Positions 21,892 to 32,877 of a stretch of DNA of 64,000 nt are shown here, in pieces (within the stretch, counting starts at the first letter, position 1; each line of letters starts with the position of its first letter). The notes below the pieces were generated by a model. It did not search any database, was not told where the DNA came from, and saw only the letters and a list, made by a program, of their open reading frames with translations. Source of the stretch: Larix kaempferi (lineage: Eukaryota > Streptophyta > Pinopsida > Pinales > Pinaceae); the NCBI GenBank assembly GCA_027924585.1, contig BSBM01000602.1, positions 9,609,501-9,673,500 of the forward strand. The letters are read 5' to 3'. The position numbers were made by a program, and so were the translations under genes.

Positions 21892-23197
21892 ATTCAGGAG
21901 ATGATAGCCCCCCTCCGATCTGGAAAACTTCCTGAAGCTATTAGTTGCACAAGGCAAGAAGCCCCTCTCATCCTCCCAGTAGAAGTTTGTGAAGAAAATC
22001 CACGAGATACTGACGGTAGCACTTCTTGTTGAACTTCCTTGCAAAACTGCCCTTAATCTGTCGGAGCGTGGATTAATTGGACAGTTCACGGGTCTATTGC
22101 CTTCGCCGAAGTCCACAAAATTTTGGGTGCAAAAAAACTGGAGTCCCTTGATCACGGAAGATGTCAAATCTCTCTTCCTGGGCAAAGGTTACTTCGCATT
22201 TGTTTTCGAGAGCAAACAAGATCGAGAACTCATCTTCAGAAACGGACCATACTTTATGGGGCCGCAAGGTCTCTATATGAACAAATGGACACCGAATTTT
22301 GATCCCTCCCTCGACATCCCTTAAGTTGTCCCTGTCTGGGTGAGACTCCCGCATCTACCCTTCACTGCTAGAATCCCAAATCTCTTGAAGCAATCGGAAA
22401 TGCCCTGGGCAAATACATCGATAAAGCCGAGCGGAAAGATCAATATTCATGCGCAAGAATTTGTGTCGAAGTAGATTTGGAACATGGCCTCCCGGAAGCA
22501 ATAAATCTCACTGTGGCAGACTGGTAGCATATTCAAGAACTTGATCATGAACAAATTCCCTTCAAATGCAAATTCTGCCATGAGTATGGCCACTTCGCTC
22601 AATCCTGCAAAAAGAAACCCGTGCATCCTGAAACAAAAGGGAAAACTGATCAGTTGACAACCGTTCAAAAAAAAAAATCAAATCAGGAATGAAATCCCAA
22701 GCAAAAAAGCCAAATACTAAGAAAGAAGATTAGCAACTCAAAGATCCAATGGTCTCAAACAGCAGGAACAACTTCAAAGCCTTAGAAATCGATGAGATCC
22801 AGGACACCTTAGAAGCTGAAGAAGAAGGAGAAATTTGAGAACAACAAGCCTCTCCTATTACTCCCGTTGCCCCCGATGATTCGTTAAATCCCCACCAAAT
22901 TACCCTAGTCCTGACATATCTATATTGAGCAAAGAGACCCTCTCCTACACTGAAATCACTAAAATGAGAACCCTCATCTCCCCCTCCTCCTCGGATGATC
23001 TCTTTGACAAATCTTCTAAAAATCGTAGACGGAAATCAACCAAAGATTTGAGGGAAGAAGAAGCTGAGCGCGAGAAAGTTCAGGGTTCCCAAGCCACAAT
23101 TGATATGGTCTTCAGCAGAAACACTAGAGCAAGATTAGCAAGAAAGAAAAATTTTGATACGGCAAGAGGAACTCCTTCCACCTACAATTCTAAATGA
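21892..23197 (+). pseudogene. LINE A2 ORF1: DUF4283 and CCHC protein
   Basis: The start is damaged; recognisable coding runs from about 21990 (EILTVALLVELPCKTALNLS, FVFESKQDRELIFRNGPYFM, then MNKWTPNFDPSLDIP) to TAA at 22321. It then continues PVWVRLPHLP in a shifted frame, with a zinc knuckle CKFCHEYGHFAQSC near 22570-22610 after a TAG that follows ADW. The C-terminal charged part (22925-23197, DLREEEAEREKVQGSQATID) is close to A1. The terminal TGA overlaps the ORF2 ATG as ATGA. It is not translatable as one protein. Confidence 0.8.
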
Positions 23198-26100
23198 TGA
23201 AGTTGGTCTCTTGGAACTACAGAGGTTTAGGTAATCCTGGCACGATCGAAGCTGTAAAAGATCTTGAAAGAATCGACAGGCATGATCTCCTTCTACTCCA
23301 AGAGACCAAACTCGAATACAGTGTAGTCCTAGCCATTGGAAATGAAAAATGGAAGAAAGACACTGGATATGCAGTCAGTGCTAGAGGAGCTTTAGGCGGG
23401 CTGGAAATGTTATGGTCTACTGAAAAGTTCAATCTGCACAACTCCTTTTCCACGTAGCACTGGATTTTCACCGAACTTACTCATATCCAAAGCAATAAGC
23501 ATATTACACTCTTTAACATGTACGCACCCAATCTTTATACAGAGAAAAAAGACTGTTGGAATCTACTTGAAGGCTTTCTGGATGCCTACGAACCCCAAAA
23601 TATCATCCTGGCTGGTGATATGAATATCACCCTCTCCAATTCAGAAAAAAAAGGGCGGTAACAGTGGTAATGACTTCTTCAAATCTTAGGTTGAATCCCT
23701 GCTTCAGAATCGAGATCTCATCGATATCAAACCCAAAAAAGGTAAATATACTTGGTACAACAAGCGTATTGGCAAAGCTAACATCATGGCTAGATTGGAC
23801 AGATTCCTTGTCCATAACAGCCTGTTGTCTGAGTCTCAGACTGTCATATCTAGTATTCTGCCTAATCTAGCCTCTGACCATAAACCCATACAACTATTCT
23901 TCCAAGATATCGAAGAACTCGGCCCTATCCCCTTCAGATTCAGTCCCCAATGGCTTGATCAGGCCAGCTTTTGGAGCACACTGGAAAAGGCGTGGAAGAT
24001 TCCCATATCCGGTTCACCCAGTTTTGTTTGGGAAAAAAAACTCAATAATACCAAATTTGCGCTTAAAAATTGGGCTAAAACCAATTCTCCAGCTCCTGCG
24101 AATTCCAAAAATTTAGCCGTGAACACACTTAAAGAAGTGCAATACCTAATGGAAGATCAGGTTGTTGAAGCCACCACGATGCATGATGAAGCCATCCAAC
24201 AATCAAAAGTCTATCAAGCATTTCGAGTAGAAGAGGAATATTGGAGGCTGAAGTCGTGTAGCATCTGGCTCAAAGCTAGAGACATGAACACCGCATACTT
24301 CCATAAGCAATTCAAAGTGAGACAGTCTGTCAATTATATAGTAGAAATCAAGTTAGAAGATGGCACCACTGCCATTGGGAATGAGAACATCAAAAATGCA
24401 GCATACAGATATTTCTCCAAACTCTACGCAAAAGATGAAAGCGTTGAAAGGGATGATGAGTTCTCAGCATTATTAACTCCTTCGAAAAAGACAAAGCACC
24501 GAGCCCTGATGGCTTCTCGATGGATTTCTACAAAGCCTGCTGGGAGTACATCAAGAAATATTTCATGAGAATGTTAAAGAATTTTCATTCAAAGGCAAAA
24601 ATTGGCAGTTGTACTAACTCCATGTTTTTGTCTCTCATCTCTAAGGAAACTAATCCGAGCACCTTCAACAGGTTCAGACCTATCTCACTTTGCAACTCCT
24701 CTTACAAGATCATCTCCAAACTGATAGCGTCTTGATTGAAGCCTCTGCTCAATAAAATTATTTCGGAAAATCTAGGTGGCTTCTTGAAAGGAAGGCAAAT
24801 CCTTCATAATGTCATCCTGGTTCAGGAAGCAATACATTCCAGTAAAAGACGAAAGGAAAAAGGTATGTTAATTAAGTTAGATATGGCCAATGCTTTCGAC
24901 CGGGTTAATCATTCTTTCCTCTTTAAGATTATGCGTTGCTTTGGTTTTGACGAAATTTTTATCAACTGGATCTCAGCATGTATAAGCAAGCCCTGGATCG
25001 CTCCCTTACTCAATGGTTGCCCCACTGAGTTCTTCTAGGCCTCGCGGGGCATTAGACAGGGCTGCTCATTATCCCCATTCCTGTATATTATTTTAGCCGA
25101 CTCCTTCAGTAGGAAACTTAACCATGATTTGGATTCGGGCTCCCTCCCCGACCTCCAACTTACTTTAGACTCACATCCCCTCAATCGCACCTTCTTTGCG
25201 GATGATTCTCTCCTTTTGGGTGGAGCCTCCTCCATCATAGCCCGGAAATTTAAGAATAATCTGACTCGGTACTGTATTGCTTCCGGGGGCAAGATCAACT
25301 TGCAAAAAAGCGCGGTCTACAGCTGGAATCTTACCAGCAACATTGCAGCCAAATTAAGCAGAATACTTGACATAAAGGTCCACACTCAGTGGGACTATTT
25401 CAGCTACCTTGGCCTTCCTATCATTCAAGGTCTCTCTAAATCCGGGAATTGGGACAACATGATAAGCAAAATAAAAAGCAGAATTCGAAGACTAGGAGGG
25501 CACTGGCTCGGCAAGGCTGGGAAATTGATACTAATAAAATCAGTTCTTTGCGCTCTACCAATCTACCAATCCTCCATCCTTCTAGCTCCAAAAGGAGTCA
25601 CTAAGCAGATTAGTAAATTAATGAGAGAATTTCTCTGGTCTAGTGGGAAAAACATTGGGAAAAAAATCCATTTAGTAAAGTGGGAGACAATAAAGAAGCC
25701 TAAAGCAGAGAGAGGTCCTCAAATTCGAGATCCGATTCATGTTAACTTGGCTCTTGGAGGAAAACTTATTTGGAAAATCTTGCATAATAAGAATCATCTA
25801 GTCAGTCAAGTATTAAGCAAGAAATACCTTCAGAGAAACAGTTTAAGAAGTCTAGATAAAAAACCAAACTCCAAAGGCTCCAGCATCTGGAATTTGTGCA
25901 AGGCAGCTTGGGAGTTCTTCTCAAAGAATCTTTTTTGGATCCCTGGCAACGGAGGAAGTATAGATATCTTCATGGACAAGCTGATGGGCAATGAGGCGCA
26001 CTCCATAGTATCAATGATTTACACATTATCGCTGATTGGATCAATCAACATGGGATTACAACATTAAAAGATTTCAGTGTATGGGATAATCAAGGCAATT

Positions 26101-27356
26101 GGCAAAGCTGGAATACTATGGTCATCCCTCCACACCTCGATTCAGCTAAAAATACTCTCATCAACAAGTTGAAAGGTTGTGCTCCCTTACATATGTTGGC
26201 CAAAGACGAACGAGGTTGGGGACCTACAGGTTCTTATACCCCTTCTCTCAGTTACAAGATTCTCCAAATCCAAGATGGAGACAGAAATGAACTTTGGAAC
26301 ACTGCCTGGAACTCCTTAAGTCTCCCCAAAATTAATTTCTTCATTTGGACTCTAATCCATTGCAAAGTGCTCACCGAAGACCACCTCATTAAAAGAGGAT
26401 TTCAAGGCCCTTTTTGTTGTCCTCTTTGTCACAACAATTTCGAATCTCTCATCCATCTCTTTCTTGAATGCCAATACTCCAAACTCGTTTGGAATTATAC
26501 ATTATTTGATCTCGATTTGACAATGCCGACCTTTACATCCATTAACCAGCTCTTCAAGGATTGGATTTCTTTTTATCCCTCGCCTCTCACCAAAAAGAAC
26601 ACTTGGTACCACATTTGGATGTCCATCCCCAAGTATACATGCTGGAAAATATGGAATGCAAGAAACAAGGTCATTTTTCAGGACAAGCACTACACCCCGA
26701 AGCAGATAGCAGGGCAAGCCAAAGGGCTTTTGATCGAAAGTATCAACATATTAAAATACAAACCAGATGCAGCACCCAGCAAGAATGAAAAGACCTAGAG
26801 TGGAATTACCTCTCCCAGCCCGAGCACTACAGTTCATCCGAGAACTCTTCCTAATTGGCAAACCAGGTTAAATAAAACTGATTTTCATAAATGGAAAGAC
26901 AAACAAACTATGGATAGCTTATTTTTTGACGGTGCCTTTAAGAGGAACCCCGATGTAGCAGGAGCTGGGGGAGTCTTGATGATTAGAAGTGGAAATATGA
27001 GACTGAGGTATAGATGGGGTTTGGGAATCAGCTCAAACAACAATGTGGAAGCCCTAGCCATGCTGAAAGGTTGTCAGATAGCTAAAGAGCACAAAATAGA
27101 AAATCTACAGGTATTCGGTGATTCCATGATAATTATCAGAGCCATTAATACTAACAAAAATCTTGAAAAGATTGCTCTAAATCGAATTATCCAGCGTATT
27201 CAGCAAACCGTGAGCATGTTCGTTCATTTCAAATCTTACCATATCTTAAGAAACCTTAATAATGAAGCAGACGCTGAGGCTAGTGCTGGAACCAATCTCA
27301 GTCAAGGGATTTTTAGGTTATCCAACAAGGATAGTGAAACTCATCAGATTCCATAA
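23194..27356 (+). pseudogene. LINE A2 ORF2: endonuclease, reverse transcriptase, zf-RVT, RNase H
   Basis: It starts MMKLVSWNYRGLGNPG. Endonuclease: LLLQETKLE, IILAGDMNITL, ARLDRFL, LASDHKPI (catalytic SDH present). RT: FNRFRPISLCNSSYKIISKL, GGFLKGRQILHN, LIKLDMANAFDRV, GIRQGCSLSPFLY, and catalytic TFFADDSLL near 25195. Zinc finger: CPLCHNNFESLIHLFLEC (about 26420-26470). RNase H: LFFDGAFKRNPDVAGAGG, FGDSMIIIRAI. Breaks are few: TAG at 23456, a frameshift in the A-run near 23650, a frame change near 24480 (KAPSPDGF split), TGA at 24733, TAG at 25036, a frame change near 26000-26100 and TAG near 26797. Confidence 0.88.
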
Positions 27357-28309
27357 GCTGTGGGTGGGGTGGAAAGCAGAGTTCTTTAAACATTCATAGA
27401 TCAGTGCAGAAGGAATGAAGGAGATTAGTGTATCGATTTTTTCAGTGTACTAACATGATATAGGAACGAAGGTCGGATTTAAGCTATACAACAATGATGA
27501 TGGATTGAAGAAGATTAAGCAAGAGCTCATGAGCTATCTCCCGGACGAGCTGGAGCAGGGTCTTTGCGAACTTGAGATTGAAGATTAGCAACGTCGGTTC
27601 AGGAATGGTAACGCCTGTCCATTAGCAATTTAAGGTCCTATTCCAAGAGACATTAAAGAATGCATTCTCAGAATTGAATATGAGGCAAAAGACCTGTTCC
27701 AGAATTACTCAAGTTTCACTCTGTGATTCAGTTCTCTTCAAATGTTGGAAAGCAGAATGTTGCAAAATCCAACAACGCAGATATTTTTCCAACGTCTGAA
27801 GTTGAAGCACATTCAAGAACTATTTATCAGCATCCTCAATGCTTTGTTCAACCCAAGAGTCATCAATATCTTTAGGATCATCAGAAAAATACCATCAACA
27901 ACAATCTTAGTGCTTTGTTCAATTCAAAGATTCGGTCTTCTCCAATTTTTGGAATACAGAGTGCCATTTAGCCAAACATTGCAGAAGCATGACTTTTTCT
28001 ATAGTTCTGAAGCACAACGTCAATCCTTATGACTTTGGAATTCTTCACATTTTAAGTCTGTTGCATTCATTTTAGCAACATTAACAACAATCTCAGTATA
28101 CCATTCATTTTATTTAAATTGTAATAAACTCGCTCAGAATGAGTTGAAAGGCATTTTGATCCAAAATCAATAATGGTTTCCACAGAATCTCTGACAAGCG
28201 AAGCTGAAAATGCTCTTAGCCATTTTGGCCATCAATGTACTTTGCCGATTTGGTTCAAAACCACGACCTTTTTTTTTATACAATATATGTTTCTGTTAAA
28301 AAAGAAAAA
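27357..28309 (+). other. LINE A2 3' UTR and tail
   Basis: About 950 bases. A phrase containing GTGCTTTGTTCAA recurs within it (near 27840 and 27905). The end, GCCGATTTGGTTC, T-run, ATATATGTTTCTGTTAAAA and an A/G tail, is shared with LINE A1. Confidence 0.6.
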
Positions 28310-28320
28310 GAAAAATATCT
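28310..28320 (+). repeat. right target-site duplication of LINE A2
   Basis: GAAAAATATCT, identical to 21629-21639. Confidence 0.85.
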
Positions 28321-28587
28321 AATATATTTAGCTTTAATTACCTTGCTCCACATACCATCTCCGAAAATCCCTCTCCACAGGCTTTTGACTCTAAGCGATG
28401 TACTAAACCATTCCAAATTCTTGAGACCCCAACCACCCATGGATTTTGGCAATGACATAGACTTCCACGAAGCTAGATGAAATTTTGATCCATCGGTATT
28501 ACACGCCCAAAGGAAATGTATGATCCATTTTCGTATAGAATTGATAATGGAAAGAGGGACAAAGTGTAAGATGATAAAGTTTTGCAT
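28321..28587 (-). mobile_element. LINE B2, 5'-truncated RT end beyond the LINE A2 insertion
   Basis: The minus strand gives MQNFIILHFVPLSIINSIRK, WIIHFLWACNTDGSKFHLAS, SLPKSMGGWGLKNLEW, KVIKAKYIRYFS, matching B1 18982 downward. It begins at the same base of the LINE as B1, next to segment J copy 2. Confidence 0.78.
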
Positions 28588-28767
28588 GTTGAATATTTAT
28601 ATATATTGATTATTTTATATTTCAATGAAGATTTGAAATAGTACAAATGAGGTGTATAAATACACCAATATCTGATAAGTCGCGATATTTTATTAAATGA
28701 TCGTGACTTATTATATTTAAACTAATTATAAACCCTAATAAACAATAATTTAAATAATGATGGTAAT
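28588..28767 (-). repeat. segment J, copy 2
   Basis: Near-identical to 18983-19146, with about 14 extra bases (TTTAAACTAATTATAA-type) before the AAACCCTAATAAA-like part. The inverted-repeat arms are conserved. Confidence 0.6.
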
Positions 28768-29425
28768 AATGCACAATATTAGGGTTTATAATATATAATT
28801 TGAGAGTTTGTAATGTATAATTCCACCACCATAGATGCAGAGATTTTGCGAAAAAATTGGATATATTTGAACTGGGATAAAAATATGAAAAACATACATT
28901 GAAACGCCTACGAGAATATCTAGTGTTTTTGTAGATTGATACAACTATCTTATCTTTCTATTAAAATAAATGGAAAATGCAAAGGGAAAATTTTACAGAT
29001 AAAAAATTACCTTTTGGTTTCAGAGAACTGTCGTGAGGTTTGTCCAAGTCATTTTGTTCTCTCTTCTCCTTATTCTTACTCTTTTTAACACCGTCTGGAC
29101 GTGCTATACTTCTTTGTTTTCCACAATATCAGAAACAATTCTCGTATCAAAATCCCTGAAACTATATGAGATCCGCTTTTATCAACAAAATTTCCATCCT
29201 ACAACGCAGTAGTAATGCATTTACCTGTGTATTCAAAATGGGGTAGGATACTCAAGCGCTCAATGTGTTTTTTCTTTAAACCCTAAACCCATAACAAGTT
29301 TTCGTCCACAACCCTCGACGATATTTTTTCAATAGGTGGGATTGCGGTTTGAATAACATATGAGCATGGTTTTACAAGTAAGGTGTGTGTGAGTGGTGAT
29401 GGTAAAGATGTAGGGTTGTATTTAT
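28768..29425 (-). pseudogene. captured gene 5' end, copy R3 (start codon lost)
   Basis: Same 97-nt exon (29107-29011), but the initiator ATG is ATA. The frame otherwise reads ARPDGVKKSKNKEKREQNDL. The donor is altered from GTAAGT to GTAATT (29010-29005). The telo-box is intact (29278-29290). Loss of ATG shows this copy is not translated from that start. It is flanked by J and by LINE B3 as in the R2 unit. Confidence 0.6.
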
Positions 29426-29494
29426 GTTTAATTTTTTTATAAAAGATCTTTTGTGGGAGGTGTAAATATGTATAGTTTGACTAAATTTACGTGT

Positions 29495-30126
29495 TTGTTT
29501 TATAAATTTATTGATAAGGGTTATAAATTGGATGGGATCCTTTGTCCTCGATAAGGAAGTTTGTGTTTAGCTTGGATATGAAATTAAAAATAGACTATTA
29601 TTATTTTCAAAATTGAAAAGATGCAACTTGTTATTCCATATAAAATCAAAGTTGCATCTAGTGTTTATGATGACAACATATCAATTCATAGTCTTCCAGG
29701 CTGAAGAACAATATGACTAAATTTCATCAAAGCTAACATGATATAGGCTACAGTAGAAAAAACCAAAATACAACCATTCAAAAATCTCAAGTTCAACAAT
29801 ACCAAAGACTCAAAGACTAGAAAATATAGATTGCACCAGAATCCACTAGCTGATCATCAAGCATCTCTTCAAAGTGAAGGAATTCATCCATATCCCCAAT
29901 GATGTTCTTGGAGAGAGCGTCAACTCTACCAGTTAACTCCCTGTAGATATGAGCAAAGTCCATAGAGTATAAACTATTGATCAAATCACGTGTTTTTGTT
30001 GCCCATTGACCAAGCTTAATGACTTGAAGAGATGAAGACCCAAAGGCCCAATCAATAATCACTTTGAATCTCCTAATATATTAAGATAGAAAATTCCCCT
30101 TCTAAGAGAGAACCAAATAAGTCCGT
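29495..30126 (-). mobile_element. LINE B3, truncated (RNase H C-terminus and 3' UTR)
   Basis: The minus frame 30062-29817 reads VIKLGQWATKTRDLINSLYS, FAHIYRELTGRVDALSK, the RNase H C-terminal part. Similarity to B2 stops at about 30124, where the D' LTR begins (TGTAATGTCCC at 30127). The third partial unit of the B array is therefore cut by the D' insertion. Confidence 0.75.
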
Positions 30127-30606
30127 TGTAATGTCCCTTCCAAGGAAAGCCCTTGGATTCACCTTGTTTTTACTTTAGGGTTTTGTTTACAACTGGTTCC
30201 AAACACCTCCAAATGATTTTAAATTTGGGGAGGAAGGTCTTGGTGGAGAATAGGACATATTAACACACCTATCAGACACCCAAGCAACTAATACACCCAT
30301 CCATGTTCTCCAAATTACATGGGAAGAAGTTTCGGAACAAGACTAGTTAATTTGAGAAGTGGAGATCCCCCTAGGTCTGCCCTTAGATGCTCTTCCAAAC
30401 ACTCTGCGACCTTCACTAATTCTTGGTATGAGACTTGGATCTGTTATTGGACATTAGGAACAATATATTTGCAGAATTAGATTTGGTTTTAGGGTCGAAT
30501 TGGCATCCTAATGAACAACAACTTCTAGAGTCTAGTTTTTGAGGTGAAATTGGTGGGCAAGGAGTCTCGAATTTCTTCATAAACCATAGTAACACTTCAG
30601 AGGTCT
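30127..30606 (-). mobile_element. D' LTR, left part (3' end of the LTR)
   Basis: TGTAATGTCCC at 30127 is the complement of the LTR end GGGACATTACA seen in element D. The LTR is interrupted by LINE C and resumes at 37356, giving a total LTR length of about 1,865 bp against 2,027 bp in D. It lies against LINE B3. Confidence 0.65.
30591..30606 (+). repeat. left target-site duplication of LINE C
   Basis: AACACTTCAGAGGTCT, repeated exactly at 37340-37355. Confidence 0.9.
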
Positions 30607-30903
30607 CAATTTTTCATTTATACTCATGAGGAGAATGGAGAGGCGGCGTGCAGGTAGGGTTTCGCATCTGCGAAGGGTAGCTGGGATCTACCAGCCGCGG
30701 TAGGGGAGAGGTCCTGCTGACCAAACCTCTCCCTGTCACTTCATCGTTGATTGTACTGGATGGCGATGGTAGGAGGACGTTCTTGGGGATGGGTTTGATT
30801 AAACTATAGTGCCGCTGCTCTTTTGGTTTGTTTGTCAGGGTTTTTGGAGCTAGTGTCGGTGAACTTGGGTTATTGGTAGGGTTTGCAGCTGTTCTCAGGG
30901 TTT
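30607..30903 (+). other. LINE C 5' leader
   Basis: About 300 non-coding bases upstream of the ORF1 ATG (30904), G-rich in its first half. It is the expected place of an internal promoter; no clear element was seen. Confidence 0.5.
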
Positions 30904-32877
30904 ATGGCTTTGGTGGAGGAAGTGGACATAGCAGACTTTTCTGGTGACCAGCTGGAGGCACAGGATGTATGGGGGGTGCCAGGTGGAGGGCAGATGGAGG
31001 GCCTGGAGGAAATCCCATTGCTGGGGCCTGTTGGCACTGATTCAATCGGTTTGTGGCAGGTGAGGCCGGTAAATGGATTCTCACCTTCGGAGTACCTGAC
31101 ATTCTCTCCACATAGCTTGCTGCCGGAAAACCTGGAAAATGATGGAATGTCAGTGGATTTTCTGGGTAGTTCGAGTTGGAGGGAGGCTGGAGACTTTTTT
31201 GCTCGGAATCTAGGGTTCCCGGTGTCTGGTTTGCAGGAGGGTTTTGAAGCGGCGGTCGGTTTTGAACAGATTGCGGATGAGGGTGTGGCTCGACAGGTAC
31301 AGCAGCTGTGTGGGACGGTTAGTGGTGGAACTGGAGTGGATGTGAGAGTGCCACTGGAGATTTCTGAACATTGTGGCTTTGATATCCCTTCTGCGGTTGT
31401 TGGGTCTTTGAAGGATAAGGTGGGGGTTGCATCGGGGGTTGGGGCTGCACATAAAGGACCCAGCAGGCGACGCAAGAGGAGTTGGATTAAAACCCGCATT
31501 GTGGGTAGTTATGCTGTATGCGAGGATATTGCCTAGGAACGAGTCCTTGAGATGTCTCGTTTTACGCTGGTGGGAAGGGTTATGGGCAGAAATTTCGCTC
31601 GACCTACTGTGATGGCGTGGGTGGATTCACACTGGCGCGAGGTGTTAGGCTACACACCTGAGGTGGACATGTTGCTTCGGGGGTGGTTTGCGGTGGTACT
31701 ACAATCTGAGGTTGATGTGCGCAAAATTCTCGATAGGAATTGGCACTTGAATCATTCGCCGGTATTGTTGAAGCCCTGGCATCCACTCTTTGATGCTAGT
31801 CGGGAGAGAGTTGATTTGACTCCGGTGTGGGTAAGATTACCAGGAATTCCTCTGCATTTCTGGGATATTAGCCATTTTCGTAAGATTGGGGATATTTTGG
31901 GAAACTTTCTGGAGGTTGATCTCTCCTTTATGGAGATGCATTACAAGCAAGTTGCAAGAATTTTGGTAAATTTGAATATCCGTGAAGGACTACCGGAGGT
32001 CATAAATTTGGAATGGGGGCCTGGTAGTATTCCTCAGATGCTGGATTATGAGAATGTGCCCTTCAGGTGCCGGCGGTGTCATGTCTATGGACACCCGGCG
32101 ACTGCTTGTAATCTTTCGGTTCGCACTCTAAATGGGGGGAGGAGAAACCCCACTATTATGGAATTTATGGAAGAACCACTGGACCTGTTGAACAACGAAT
32201 CGTCGCCTGTGAAGATGGACTCGGGTGGTGACCGAATTGACGAGGTATTGGAACCTTCTAGTCAGGAATCAGATGCGGTGCGGGACAATCAAGCTGAACA
32301 CAAGAATACACTTGCAGATGACATTCTTGGTTCCGCTTCAGTGGCTGTGGCTGATGTGACGGGACCTTCTTATTCGGGTATTCCTTCTTTCTCTTTAACA
32401 TCCTCTGTACATTTTTATATCAATCGGTGCTCTGTGGTTGGGCTTGATTGGGTAGAGGGACTGAAAAATTTATCCTTAACGGGACTTTCTGAGACTCTTC
32501 CCCTTACATTTACTTCGGCCCCTTGTGGGAGTTTCAAATACACGGTGGATAAACCTTTTATTCTCAACCCTGTTTTGCCTCCTCTTCTTTTGGAGGACAA
32601 CCTGACAACTATTGAATCGGATCCTGGGAAGGCGGATGTGTATTCTGAGCCCTCCTCACCCGAGTCATCTGCATCAAGGTATAACCTCCGTTCATGCACT
32701 AAGATTTCTGGGGGGGGTTTAGGAAAAGTGAAGGGGCCGGCTCGGAGAGGTAGAGGTCGTAGGTCTCATTTATCTAAAGCTCAGAACAGGGCCAGAATGG
32801 ATCTTCGGGATGGGAAACAAGTCTCGATTGAGAGGGCACTTAGAGCAGTGAATGCCCGGACGAATGTTCGGATATGA
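30904..32877 (+). pseudogene. LINE C ORF1 with one in-frame stop: DUF4283 and CCHC protein
   Basis: The ATG at 30904 starts MALVEEVDIADFSGDQ; an upstream in-frame TTG is not needed. The frame is open for 658 codons except TAG at 31534-31536, between CEDIA and ERVLEMSRFTLVGRVMGRNF; CAG to TAG would explain it. DUF4283 lies at about 31555-32030 (FTLVGRVMGRNF, VLLKPWHPLFD, PVWVRLPGIPLHFWD, REGLPEVI), and the zinc knuckle CRRCHVYGHPATAC follows at about 32068-32110. The C-terminus is basic (RRGRGRRSHLSKAQNRAR). The stop TGA overlaps ORF2 as ATGA at 32874-32877. Confidence 0.85.

Larger units (their letters stand above)
21640..28309 (+). mobile_element. LINE A2, full-length inactivated non-LTR retrotransposon nested in LINE B2
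   Basis: It is 6.67 kb with an 11-bp target duplication, inserted antisense into LINE B2. ORF1, ORF2, 3' UTR and tail are co-linear with LINE A1. It is less damaged in the endonuclease (SDHKP kept) but has its own stops and frameshifts. Its 5' leader is unlike that of A1, while the coding parts and last ~70 bases are clearly related. Confidence 0.9.
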
